A stretch of 62,074 nucleotides of DNA from CAYVUM01 sp964619055 (GTDB lineage: Bacteria > Pseudomonadota > Alphaproteobacteria > Rhodospirillales > Defluviicoccaceae): positions 1-62,074 of the forward strand of contig CAZUDB010000015.1 of the NCBI GenBank assembly GCA_964619055.1. The letters run 5' to 3'. Positions 17,002-24,915 of the stretch are shown in pieces (position 1 is the stretch's first letter; the number at the start of each line of letters is the position of its first letter). Made by a program: the position numbers and the translations under genes. The notes beneath the pieces were generated by a model. That model had not been told where the DNA came from. It searched no databases and saw nothing but the letters and a program-made list of their open reading frames with translations.

Positions 17002-18398
17002 CCACGACCGCGCTGTTTATCATTCTGTTCGCTTGTATGTTCACAGGCATGCCGATTGCTATTGCGCTCGGCTTTTCCAGCATTTCGACGATTTTGCTGT
17101 TTTCCAACGACTCGGTCGCATCAGTTGCTCTGAAGCTGTTCGAAGCTTTGTCAGAACACTACACCTTGCTCGCGATCCCTTTCTTCATTCTGTCATCCGC
17201 ATTCCTGTCGACGGGCGGCGTCGCCCGCCGCTTGATCCGGTTCGCGATCTCCATCGTCGGCGCTGTGCGTGGTGGCTTGGCCATGGCCTCGGTCATGGCG
17301 TGCATGCTGTTCGCGGCCGTGTCGGGATCATCGCCGGCGACGGTGGCGGCCATCGGCTCCATCGTCATTGCCGGCATGGTTCGCACAGGATATCCTGAAA
17401 AGATCGCTGCGGGCGTGATCGCCAACGCCGGTACGCTCGGCATCCTGATCCCACCCAGCATCGTCATGCTTGTCTACGCCGCCGCGACGGAAGTGTCGGC
17501 CGCCCGCATGTTCATGGCCGGCTTCATCCCGGGCATCGGCATGGGCCTGATGCTGATGTTCGTGATCTATATCGTGGCCCGCGTAAAGAAATTGCCGGCA
17601 CAGCCATTCGCCGGCTTCGGGGAGGTTTTGCGCTCGGGCTTGAGTGCCACGGGCGGCATCTTCCTGATCGTTTTGGTGTTGGGCTCCATCTACGGCGGGA
17701 TCGCCAGCCCCACCGAGGCGGCCGCCGTCTCCGCCGTCTACGCCTTCGGCGTGGCCGTTCTCGGATACCGAGACATGGGGCCATTGAAGACCGTGCCATG
17801 GCGCCACGAGGGTGAGGGTGCCGGCTCCATGCTGGTGCGAAACTCCCTGCAAATGGTCGGCGCGGTCGCCAAGTCCGGGTTCGATCCGGAGGTGCGCAAG
17901 GTCGTCCTGGATGCCTCCAAGGTGGCGGTGATGCTGCTGTTCATCATCGCCAATGCCATGCTGTTCGCGCATGTGCTGACGACGGAGCGCATTCCTCACA
18001 CCCTTGCGGAGATCATCACCGGCTGGGGCTTGCCGGCCTGGGGTTTCCTGATTGTCGTCAACATCCTGTTGCTGTTGGCCGGCAACTTCATGGAGCCTTC
18101 GGCGATTGTTCTGATCATGGCGCCGATCCTGTTCCCGATCGCCATGGAGCTCGGTATCGACCCGATCCATCTCGGCATTATCATGGTGGTGAACATGGAA
18201 ATCGGGATGATCACGCCACCGGTAGGCCTCAATTTGTTCGTCATATCGGGGGTAACCGGGCACAGTATCGTCTGGGCTGTGAAAGCGGCTTTCCCTTGGC
18301 TCATGGTCCTGCTCGTGTTCCTCATCCTGATCACGTACATCCCGCAGATTTCGCTGTTCCTGCCGGAATTGATCGACTCCATGAGAGGCTACAACTAA
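16998..18398 (+). CDS. dctM: TRAP large permease subunit DctM
   Basis: A 466-residue, about 12-helix DctM of the ion transporter superfamily, driving Na+- or H+-coupled uptake of dicarboxylates delivered by DctP. Conserved blocks include AASGSSPATVAAIGSI-like sequence (here AAVSGSSPATVAAIG), GTLGILIPPSIVM, GIASPTEAAAV, and LGIIMVVNMEIGMITPPVGLNLFV near the end. The charged loop between about residues 255 and 305 is also found in Rhodobacter DctM and is not an aberration. It starts at GTG overlapping the dctQ stop by 4 bases. Confidence 0.95.
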   Translation: MTTTALFIILFACMFTGMPIAIALGFSSISTILLFSNDSVASVALKLFEALSEHYTLLAIPFFILSSAFLSTGGVARRLIRFAISIVGAVRGGLAMASVMACMLFAAVSGSSPATVAAIGSIVIAGMVRTGYPEKIAAGVIANAGTLGILIPPSIVMLVYAAATEVSAARMFMAGFIPGIGMGLMLMFVIYIVARVKKLPAQPFAGFGEVLRSGLSATGGIFLIVLVLGSIYGGIASPTEAAAVSAVYAFGVAVLGYRDMGPLKTVPWRHEGEGAGSMLVRNSLQMVGAVAKSGFDPEVRKVVLDASKVAVMLLFIIANAMLFAHVLTTERIPHTLAEIITGWGLPAWGFLIVVNILLLLAGNFMEPSAIVLIMAPILFPIAMELGIDPIHLGIIMVVNMEIGMITPPVGLNLFVISGVTGHSIVWAVKAAFPWLMVLLVFLILITYIPQISLFLPELIDSMRGYN

Positions 18399-18465
18399 GC
18401 CCGAACCGCCAAGTGCGACGGCGGCCAACCGGCCCGACAAACGATTGGGGAAGAGGAGTTTGGCG

Positions 18466-19464
18466 TTGCGTGCAGTAAGGACTTTGGCAGCGGCCCTTAC
18501 GGCCGTTGTCTTGTTCGCTTACAGCTTCGGTGCCTGGGCTGCCGAGGAACCGATCCTGATCCGGTTTGCCCATGTCGTTTCGGACGAAACGCCCAAGGGT
18601 GCCGGTGCACTTCGCTTTAAGGAGTTGGTCGAGGAACGCTTGGACGGCAGGGTGCGGGTGGAGGTTTATCCGCTGTCGCGGCGCGTGAACGATGACGAGG
18701 CGCTCCTGGCCCTGTTGTTCGGCGATATTGAGCTGGCCGCACCGTCGCTCGCCAAGTTCAAGGCCTACACGCCACAGCTTCAGGTCTTCGACTTGCCGTT
18801 CCTGTTCGATGACATGGACCACGTGGAGCGGTTCTATGAAACCGATGCCGGTCAGGCGCTGCTCTCGTCCATGGAGGATCGCGGACTTAAGGGCCTCGCC
18901 TTTTGGAGCAATGGCCCGCGTGTGATTTCGGCTGACCGCTCGGTTCGGACGCCCGACGATGTGGAGGGTGTTCGTTTTCGCATCGAGCCCTCGGCGGTGT
19001 TTCACGATCAATGGACGCGGGCCACGGCAGTCCCGATCCCCATGCCCTTCGGGCGCGTGGCGGATGCCCTTCGGGACGGTATTGTTGATGGTCAGGAGAA
19101 CGCTTGGTCAAACATCCGCAGCCGTGAGCTTGCCCGTTACACGCCCCATTTTCTAGAGCTGGATCACAGCTTCCTGAACTACATGGTCGTTTCGTCCGCG
19201 GAGTTTTGGGACGGTCTGCCGGACGACATCCGTGGGAGCCTGGAGGCGATCCTGGCCGAGGTGTCGGCTGAGGTGAATGAGGATGCCCGAGAGCACGCGG
19301 CCGCGGACCGAGCGGCCGTGCTGGCCGAGCAGGGGATTGAGGTCGTGACGCCTTCGGAGGCCGAGCGTCAGGCGTGGCAGGAGGTGTTTGCACCCGTTCG
19401 GGCTACTTTTGACGCCGAGGTCGGAGTCGAGCTTCTGCAAGCCGTGGAAGAGGCCCGGCGCTAA
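18466..19464 (+). CDS. Second DctP-type TRAP binding protein
   Basis: A 332-residue DctP paralogue with an N-terminal signal peptide (ALTAVVLFAYSFGAWA-A). It shares the DctP layout: ILIRFAHVVSDETPKGAGALRFKELVEERLDGRVRVEVYP, LQVFDLPFLFDDMDHVERF, VRFRIEPS and DGQENAWSNI. The start is read as TTG because AGGAG lies 7 bases upstream; two upstream TTG codons are less well placed. It follows dctM by 67 bp with no permease of its own, so it probably delivers a related acid to the same DctQM. Divergence from DctP in the specificity region (SNGPRVISADRSV in place of HNGMKQLSAS) suggests a different ligand. Confidence 0.9.
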   Translation: MRAVRTLAAALTAVVLFAYSFGAWAAEEPILIRFAHVVSDETPKGAGALRFKELVEERLDGRVRVEVYPLSRRVNDDEALLALLFGDIELAAPSLAKFKAYTPQLQVFDLPFLFDDMDHVERFYETDAGQALLSSMEDRGLKGLAFWSNGPRVISADRSVRTPDDVEGVRFRIEPSAVFHDQWTRATAVPIPMPFGRVADALRDGIVDGQENAWSNIRSRELARYTPHFLELDHSFLNYMVVSSAEFWDGLPDDIRGSLEAILAEVSAEVNEDAREHAAADRAAVLAEQGIEVVTPSEAERQAWQEVFAPVRATFDAEVGVELLQAVEEARR

Positions 19465-19573
19465 GCGCCCCCGCCTTGAATAGCGGCCTGACCGGTTGAT
19501 CGCGGCCAGGTGACCCGCTTGGCACTGATTCAAATGTTAGGCAGGCTAAGCAACCCGCCTCGACGAGCCACTC

Positions 19574-20236
19574 TCACGCGTCTGGACCTTCGTGGTGGTG
19601 CCACCAAGCCGTGGCGTTCAGGGAGTACACCGGTCGGTAGTGGCCGATCGCGCCCACCTCCGTCACCTTGTTGAGTTGGTTGTCCAGCACGAAGGCTTCG
19701 CCGTCCAAGAAAGCGACGGTAACGGCGTGACCGATACCCTTGTGCAGGTCCTTCACGGCGACGATGCGAAGCTCGCGATCGCTCCATCCCAACTCGCGCA
19801 GCGCCAGGTATTTTGCGATTGCATAGTCTTCGCAGTCTCCGGAGCGGGCCAGAAATTCAGCGGGCGTGGCCCAGTAGTCGGACCGATTCCAGTTGGCCTG
19901 ATCGGCAACGTAGGGGCGGGCGTTGATGAAGGCGTTGACGGACGCGATCTGGCTGCGACGGTCCTGATCGCGCACGCTTTCGAGAAATCGTTGCCATTCC
20001 TCTGTGCGGCAATCGTCCGCGGCGGGGTGGGCGCAACCGGGCCGCCGCGTTGTTAGCCGTTCCGTTTCATACCGGCTGAGCGTGGACGTCCACTTGGCGA
20101 ACAATCTCAGGTTGGTGGATCGCACCTCCGAAAAACCCCAAAGGTTCGGTGTTGAGCGATCCGTGGCCACAGCCGTGGCGTCGGCAAACAGTGAAACCAC
20201 GAAAATGGCCAGAGCAGCGATGGCAGCGGCGCGCAT
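19574..20236 (-). CDS. Transglutaminase-like Cys peptidase (LapG/BTLCP family)
   Basis: A 220-residue exported protein of the bacterial transglutaminase-like cysteine protease family (PF06035). A signal peptide covers about residues 1-24. The triad is visible: Cys135 in GDCEDYA, His170 in GIGHAVTV and Asp185 in VLDNQ. LapG-type members cleave adhesins at the cell surface under cyclic-di-GMP control through LapD; neither lapD nor an adhesin gene is in the window. GGGG lies upstream of the ATG, and a good sigma-70 promoter is seen 45 bp upstream. Confidence 0.9.
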   Translation of the reverse strand: MRAAAIAALAIFVVSLFADATAVATDRSTPNLWGFSEVRSTNLRLFAKWTSTLSRYETERLTTRRPGCAHPAADDCRTEEWQRFLESVRDQDRRSQIASVNAFINARPYVADQANWNRSDYWATPAEFLARSGDCEDYAIAKYLALRELGWSDRELRIVAVKDLHKGIGHAVTVAFLDGEAFVLDNQLNKVTEVGAIGHYRPVYSLNATAWWHHHEGPDA

Positions 20237-20281
20237 GGCCTGAATTCCCCTTATAGGTGTAGTGCGTTAAAAAATGCTCAC

Positions 20282-20316
20282 ATAGATAGTATATTGCTAC
20301 CTATTAGCGGCATCAA
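20282..20316 (-). promoter_or_regulatory. Promoter of the LapG-like gene with overlapping palindrome
   Basis: On the minus strand, -35 TTGATG (20316-20311), 17 bp and -10 TATACT (20293-20288). An imperfect inverted repeat, ATAGGTAG-N7-CTATCTAT (20304-20282), covers the -10 and could be a repressor site. The implied 5' leader is about 45 nt. Confidence 0.55.
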
Positions 20317-20677
20317 TGAAATTTTATGCACTAATAAGCTGTATTTTGACCCCAAACGGAGGACGGCCGATGCTTCGGACGGGGCCGCGACCGGTGCCGT
20401 CCCGGATCACGTCGAGGGCGGCGTTCGGGCTATGAACGCAAACGGTCCAGTTTGCGCGCGGCCTGTGGCCCGGCAGTGCGGCGAAAACCGCCACAGGGGG
20501 CCAGCGTGCACGTCAGATCGGGTTTACGAGTAAGGCGCAACGGCGGGTCAGGGAGAATTGAGTTGTGCCGCCGCTAAAGTGGTTGACGCGATTGGCGGAG
20601 CAAGTTGCCCCGCCTCGGTACGACTCTGCCGAAGCCCGTGCCGATGATGGTGGTGACGGTGGGCGGCAGCCGGCTGG
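20317..20677. other. Intergenic region between S41 protease and LapG-like gene
   Basis: No supported gene. A 21-codon frame at 20370 has a GGAGG upstream but no relation to a downstream plus-strand gene. No clear terminator was found after the S41 protease gene. Confidence 0.35.
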
Positions 20678-22240
20678 TCAGCCCGATGGACGACGGGCTT
20701 TGAGTGCCGTGTTGCTGGCCGGAAGACGGCTGATAAATCGATCGACGGAGCCGGCTTCCAACAGCGCGACGGCACAGCCGATGGAACGGTCATCGCGATC
20801 TGCGACCGCGGGGCATTGATCCACGTCGAGCTCAGCCAGGGTGCTGTCGTCGGCCTCCAGGCGGGCTTCCAAAGCTCCCGGCAGATCGGCCTCACGCACC
20901 GCGTTTGGCGGCACCTCCACACCACCCAGGCGGATGTCGGGGATGACACCATTGGATTGAATGGTTCGGCCGGATGGCGAGTAGTAAAGTGCCGTGGTGA
21001 GCTTGAGCGCACCTTCGATCGGCAGGCGAATAACCGTTTGCACCGACCCTTTGCCGAATGACCGGCTGCCCATGACGATGGCGCGCTCCTGGTCCTGAAG
21101 CGCGCTTGCAACGATCTCCGAGGCGGAGGCAGACCCACCGTTGATCAGCACCACGATCGGCAGGCCATCTGCGATGTCGCCACGCCGCGCCTCAAACCCG
21201 CGGGAGGTTCGCGCATGACGGCCGCGCACTGAAACAATCATCCCGTCGTCGAGAAACGCATCCGCCACCTCGATCGACTGATCGAACAGTCCACCGGGAT
21301 TGTTGCGCAAATCAATGACAAGTCCACTGGCGCTGTCGCCAAGACTGGCCCGGATCTCGCTTACGGCTTCCCGAAGCGCCGGATAGGTGCGATCACTGAA
21401 CCCAACGATCCGCATGTAGCCGACCGTGCCGTAGGTTGCCCAGCGCACGGGCTTGATGGAAATAACTGCACGGGTCAGTGAAACATCAAACGGCGAGGCG
21501 CCGATCCGCGCGATGCGCAGGCGGATCTTGGTGCCGGGCTCGCCTCGCATGGCCCGAACCGCCTGGGTCAGCGATAGCTCGGCCACGGACCGACCGTCAA
21601 CGTGGGTGATCACGTCACCCGATTTCACACCGGCGCGGTCGGCCGGTGTCCCCTCAATGGGCGCAATCACCTTGATTGCGCCTTCCTCCTGGGTCACCTG
21701 AATGCCAAGACCACCGAATTGGCCCGTTGTCGTCGCTTCAGCTTCACGGAGTTCCGCCGGGTCCAGGTAGGCGGAATGCGGATCGAGATCGGTGGTCATG
21801 GCATCCAGCGCGGCTGACACTAGCTGGTCACCGGGCACGCCGCCGGGCTCAAAGCCTTCAGCTTTGATGCCTTCCAACGCGGCATCGACCAGTGAGCCGT
21901 CCGTAACGGGCCGTACATACATCACCCGGACGCGGCGGTAGGCATCGCGGAAGTGTTTGCGGTACCGCGTTTCGGCTGGATTGTCGGCGTAAACGCTGAA
22001 GGCTTGGTCGAAGCGGGCAAGTTCCGATTGAGCCGATCCCGTGATCGGGAAACGCCGGTCGGCGCTGCCCAGGGCCGTGGCATCCGGCCCACTGCCGCCG
22101 ATCAGGCTGCATCCGCCCGCGACAGCAACGCTGATGGCGGCAACCACCAGCAACGACGCGCCACAACGGCCATCATTAGCCGCCAACGACGTGCTGCCTG
22201 ACGCTTTATTGGTTCTGCGTATTCGGTTTTCCAATGCCAT
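20678..22240 (-). CDS. S41 carboxyl-terminal processing protease
   Basis: A 520-residue C-terminal processing peptidase. A hydrophobic N-terminal segment ends in AGGC (Cys44), a possible though atypical lipobox, so the protein is exported and perhaps lipidated. A PDZ domain follows (about residues 175-260, FGGLGIQV to GKRIG-like), then the S41 core with Ser372 in GGSASASEIV and Lys397 in RSFGKGSVQT as the catalytic dyad, spaced 25 residues as in Prc. It should trim or degrade periplasmic proteins. GGAAGG lies 5 bases before the ATG. The C-terminal 80 residues are poorly conserved. Confidence 0.92.
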   Translation of the reverse strand: MALENRIRRTNKASGSTSLAANDGRCGASLLVVAAISVAVAGGCSLIGGSGPDATALGSADRRFPITGSAQSELARFDQAFSVYADNPAETRYRKHFRDAYRRVRVMYVRPVTDGSLVDAALEGIKAEGFEPGGVPGDQLVSAALDAMTTDLDPHSAYLDPAELREAEATTTGQFGGLGIQVTQEEGAIKVIAPIEGTPADRAGVKSGDVITHVDGRSVAELSLTQAVRAMRGEPGTKIRLRIARIGASPFDVSLTRAVISIKPVRWATYGTVGYMRIVGFSDRTYPALREAVSEIRASLGDSASGLVIDLRNNPGGLFDQSIEVADAFLDDGMIVSVRGRHARTSRGFEARRGDIADGLPIVVLINGGSASASEIVASALQDQERAIVMGSRSFGKGSVQTVIRLPIEGALKLTTALYYSPSGRTIQSNGVIPDIRLGGVEVPPNAVREADLPGALEARLEADDSTLAELDVDQCPAVADRDDRSIGCAVALLEAGSVDRFISRLPASNTALKARRPSG

Positions 22241-22607
22241 GGCGCCTTCCGCAATCCTTTGTACGCCGGGCGACTCTTCGGGTCGCGAATACGATTTTAT
22301 ACGCCAGGAGCGCGGGTCCGACCAGTGCAACTGTTTCCCATGTGCGCGATTGGGATGTGCACGATCAAAGCCCCTGACGGGTTTGCGCATTCGGCCGACG
22401 TACAGGCTGTGTGCTCAAGAGACCCCCGCGTTGCATCGAGCGCCGGAATTTCGATGGTGCAGGGTAGCGCAAAAAAGGTTGCCCAGATGTGACTGGGACT
22501 TGGGCCTGGTGCTCAGACCTATTTCGAGGATCCCTTTGAACGGGTCACAGTTGGACGGGAAACGAGGGGGTGTGCGGAGCAGCGCATTCTTTGAAGTCAT
22601 CGCTGCA
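22241..22607. other. Intergenic region between sigma-factor and S41 genes
   Basis: A weak terminator candidate for the sigma gene lies at 22471-22497 (minus strand: CCCAG-N6-CTGGG, CAACC, six T). No gene is supported; the S41 promoter was not found. Confidence 0.35.
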
Positions 22608-23549
22608 CTAGAGGCGGTCATTGGCGTCGCTATCTGCAAACATGCCCGTTTCGGCAAGTTCGAGAACCCGGCGCCGGAGCTTCTTCAGCGCCCGGGCTTC
22701 CAACTGTCGAACCCGTTCACGGGTTACGCCGAAGTGGCGGCTGAGATCGACGAACGTTTCCGGCTCTTCGCTGAAATGGCGGCGGGAGAGGATGTGACGT
22801 TCGCGCGCGTCCAGACTGTCCATGGCCTGACGGACGAGCGCGCGACGTTTCGAGCGCTCATCGGCTTCCATCACTCGAGCTTCCGGATCGGCAGTGGGAT
22901 CGACCAGAGTGTCCTGCCAATCGGTTCGGGAGTCCTCTTCACCGTGGATGCCCACGTTGACAGACAGCTCTCGCGTCTTAGACCAGCCGTGCACGTGGGT
23001 CACGTCCTCCTCCTCGACGCCCAGTTCGCGAGCGATGAAGGCCGTCGCCTCTGGTGACAGTTCGGTGGTGCCGGCCATGCCCATCCGTGCTTTCAGCTTC
23101 GGCAGGTTGAACAGGATGCGGCGATGGCGGTCGGAGGTGGCGCCCTTGATCAGCGATGCACTGGTCACGGCCAACTCGCTCACCAGCGCCCGGATCCACC
23201 ACACGGCGTAGGTGGACAAGCGAAAGCCGCGGTTGACGTCAAACTTTTCAATGGCGTGGATCAGGCCAACGTTGCCCTCGGAGATCAGGTCGGCAAACGC
23301 GACGCCGCCGTTGCGGTAAGGGGCCGCGATGCGCGCGACCAAGCCTTGATAGCTGGCGACCAGGTGATCCAAGGCGGCGCGATCGCCCTGGGATTGCCAG
23401 CGTACGATCAGGTCGCGCTCGACCTCGGGGCTCAGAAGAGGCGGACGGGACGGCGCCGGTTTGGCTCCAGCGGCCGAGCGACCGGCAGCGGATCGGACTT
23501 TGAAAAGCGAATCGGTACGAACATTCATGTTCGAGCGCGCAGTTGTCAT
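22608..23549 (-). CDS. RpoH-family alternative sigma factor
   Basis: A 313-residue sigma-70 family factor without region 1.1. Region 2 is clear (FADLISEGNVGLIHAIEKFD, RGFRLSTYAVWWIRA at residues 108-121), followed by an RpoH box-like HRRILFNLPKLK (142-153) that contacts core polymerase in RpoH proteins. Region 4.2 is FVDLSRHFGVTRERVRQLEARALKKLRR (266-293). Overall it is an RpoH paralogue, with a Ser/Ala/Pro-rich N-terminus of about 35 residues. The first ATG has AGAAGG 11 bases upstream; Met8 is an alternative. Its promoter overlaps tandem LexA-type boxes, so control by DNA damage is inferred. No anti-sigma gene is adjacent. Confidence 0.9.
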   Translation of the reverse strand: MTTARSNMNVRTDSLFKVRSAAGRSAAGAKPAPSRPPLLSPEVERDLIVRWQSQGDRAALDHLVASYQGLVARIAAPYRNGGVAFADLISEGNVGLIHAIEKFDVNRGFRLSTYAVWWIRALVSELAVTSASLIKGATSDRHRRILFNLPKLKARMGMAGTTELSPEATAFIARELGVEEEDVTHVHGWSKTRELSVNVGIHGEEDSRTDWQDTLVDPTADPEARVMEADERSKRRALVRQAMDSLDARERHILSRRHFSEEPETFVDLSRHFGVTRERVRQLEARALKKLRRRVLELAETGMFADSDANDRL

Positions 23550-23688
23550 TAGCAGTGGGCCTTCTCGGCGCCGATCGCCCGAATTTTGTCAGCGCGACCG
23601 CGAGAGGATTTCGATGGTCCGCTGAGATGAACGGACCGGTGGGATGGGCTGGCCTGCACGTCGTTTCGGTCGTCGTCCAGGTTTATGC

Positions 23689-23714
23689 GAACATAATACG
23701 AACATAAAGCGAAC
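23689..23714. promoter_or_regulatory. Tandem LexA-type boxes
   Basis: Three GAAC tetramers, each separated by exactly 7 bp (23689, 23700, 23711), give two overlapping copies of the alphaproteobacterial LexA box GAAC-N7-GAAC (GTTC-N7-GTTC on the other strand). They cover the spacer and -10 of the sigma-gene promoter, the classical position for repression. Confidence 0.6.
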
Positions 23715-23721
23715 AATGCAA
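23693..23721 (-). promoter_or_regulatory. Promoter of the sigma-factor gene
   Basis: On the minus strand, -35 TTGCAT (23721-23716), a 17-bp spacer, and -10 TATTAT (23698-23693). The transcription start would be about 140 bp before the ATG. The spacer and -10 are overlapped by GTTC repeats. Confidence 0.6.
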
Positions 23722-23945
23722 GTAATTTGAGAGTTAGCTTGTGCTTATTCCCGTTTTGATTGTTGTCGCGATGAAAAAATGCCACTTTCGAGAGAGAAGT
23801 GTGGAATCAAAACACGCATAGGCGATGTGCGCGCGCCGATGGTTGGGGGCTCTTGGCGCATGCGAGGGGACCCATTGGGAAAAAGTGAATTGGGCTGGAA
23901 GGGTCATTGCGGACCGGCGGTAAGGCGCTGTCATAAGGCCGCCGG
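23722..23945. other. Intergenic, AT-richer divergent region
   Basis: No gene is seen. It separates the minus-strand sigma-factor promoter from the plus-strand promoter at 23946. Confidence 0.4.
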
Positions 23946-23974
23946 TTGCACATGACACAAAAACACAGTATTAA
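23946..23974 (+). promoter_or_regulatory. Plus-strand promoter upstream of the small membrane protein
   Basis: -35 TTGCAC (23946-23951), 17-bp spacer, -10 TATTAA (23969-23974). The implied start is about 55 bp before the GTG of the small ORF, and the transcript could continue into the MarR-like gene. Confidence 0.45.
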
Positions 23975-24037
23975 TAAAGCTTTCTAAAAAAACGGCGATG
24001 CAAAAACGCGCCGTGTAAGCAAGGATAGGACTGGACA

Positions 24038-24256
24038 GTGTACAAACGTGGGACACAAACTCGAAACCTTGAGCGAAATCATGATCGCTCCTCAGAGCAA
24101 ACTTACAGCATTGGTACGGGAAGTGAGTCTCGCCATGGGATGGGTGCCGTGAGTGTACAGGACTCGGATAAAAGTCAGCGCACGTGGCTTGGCGCGGTGC
24201 TGTGCGTACTGTCGGCGATGGTCGTGATTGGAACGGCGTTCGTCCTCGGGTCTTGA
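24038..24256 (+). CDS. Possible small tail-anchored membrane protein
   Basis: A 72-codon frame starting at GTG with AGGA nearby and a plausible promoter upstream. The C-terminus is one hydrophobic helix (WLGAVLCVLSAMVVIGTAFVLGS) after a charged QDSDKSQRT. The first 34 residues are low in hydrophobicity and not recognisable; translation from the ATG at 24140 would give only the 38-residue helix part. No family is recognised. It lies between the sigma factor and the MarR-like gene, in the same direction as the latter. Confidence 0.35.
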   Translation: MYKRGTQTRNLERNHDRSSEQTYSIGTGSESRHGMGAVSVQDSDKSQRTWLGAVLCVLSAMVVIGTAFVLGS

Positions 24257-24406
24257 TCTTCGGACTCGAGACGGAGCACGCGGACTTGCGTGCGCAATTG
24301 CCCGTGCCGCTGTCGTGGCATGATCAAACCCGGCCACCCGTTGGCGTTCCCATCTGTAGTTCGTCGTGAGTTTATGCCCAAAAAGGGTTACGCAACGCCC
24401 TGGAAA

Positions 24407-24423
24407 GGGTGTATAAAGCACCC
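24407..24423. promoter_or_regulatory. Inverted repeat at the MarR-like start
   Basis: GGGTG-TATAAAG-CACCC, with perfect 5-bp arms, ends immediately before the ATG at 24424. It may be an autoregulatory operator, but it is short. Confidence 0.25.
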
Positions 24424-24915
24424 ATGGGACTGCCTGAACCGGTTATAGTGGACGTTCGCGCCCACCAAAGCTACCTAGACCTGACCCGCTCCATCGAGCG
24501 GCTTCACCGCCGCTTTCTCGACGTGGTGCGTACTGAACTTGCGCGCCTCGGCATTCGCGATTTGAACGGTGTGCAGGCTTTGCTTTTGGCGAACATCGGC
24601 GAGGAGGAGATCGCCATCCGCGATCTCGTCGAACGCGGCTACTACCAGGGTTCAAACGTCTCCTACAATATTAAGAAACTGTGCGAGTTCGGCTACCTAA
24701 TACAGCGCCGTTCCGACCATGACCGGCGCTCCGTCACCATTGCGCTCACCGACAAAGCCATCCACGTCGTCGAGCATGTCCGCGCTTTGGAATCGCGCAT
24801 GAGCGAGAACCTGACCAGCGGTGACCTTGGTGGTGTGGAGATTGAGACTGTGTGTTTGGCGCTTCGCCAACTCGAACGGCTTTGGACCGACTTCATCCAG
24901 TTTCGCGATTGGTAA
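24424..24915 (+). CDS. MarR-family regulator, LdtR-like
   Basis: A 163-residue MarR-type winged-helix regulator. The core ARLGIRDLNGVQALLLANIGEEEIAIRDLVERGYYQGSNVSYNIKKLCEFGYLIQRRSDHDRRSVTIALTDK contains the recognition helix and the DHDRRS wing. It resembles the alphaproteobacterial LdtR group, which regulates an L,D-transpeptidase gene and stress tolerance; no such target is in the window. The ATG at 24424 is preferred; a GTG five codons upstream is possible, and neither has an ideal ribosome site. The 3' end overlaps the convergent HAD gene by 23 bp. Confidence 0.85.
   Translation: MGLPEPVIVDVRAHQSYLDLTRSIERLHRRFLDVVRTELARLGIRDLNGVQALLLANIGEEEIAIRDLVERGYYQGSNVSYNIKKLCEFGYLIQRRSDHDRRSVTIALTDKAIHVVEHVRALESRMSENLTSGDLGGVEIETVCLALRQLERLWTDFIQFRDW

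Noticed and set aside
20370..20435. 21-codon frame with GGAGG upstream, as a possible leader peptide
   Set aside because: No plus-strand gene follows within a plausible distance.
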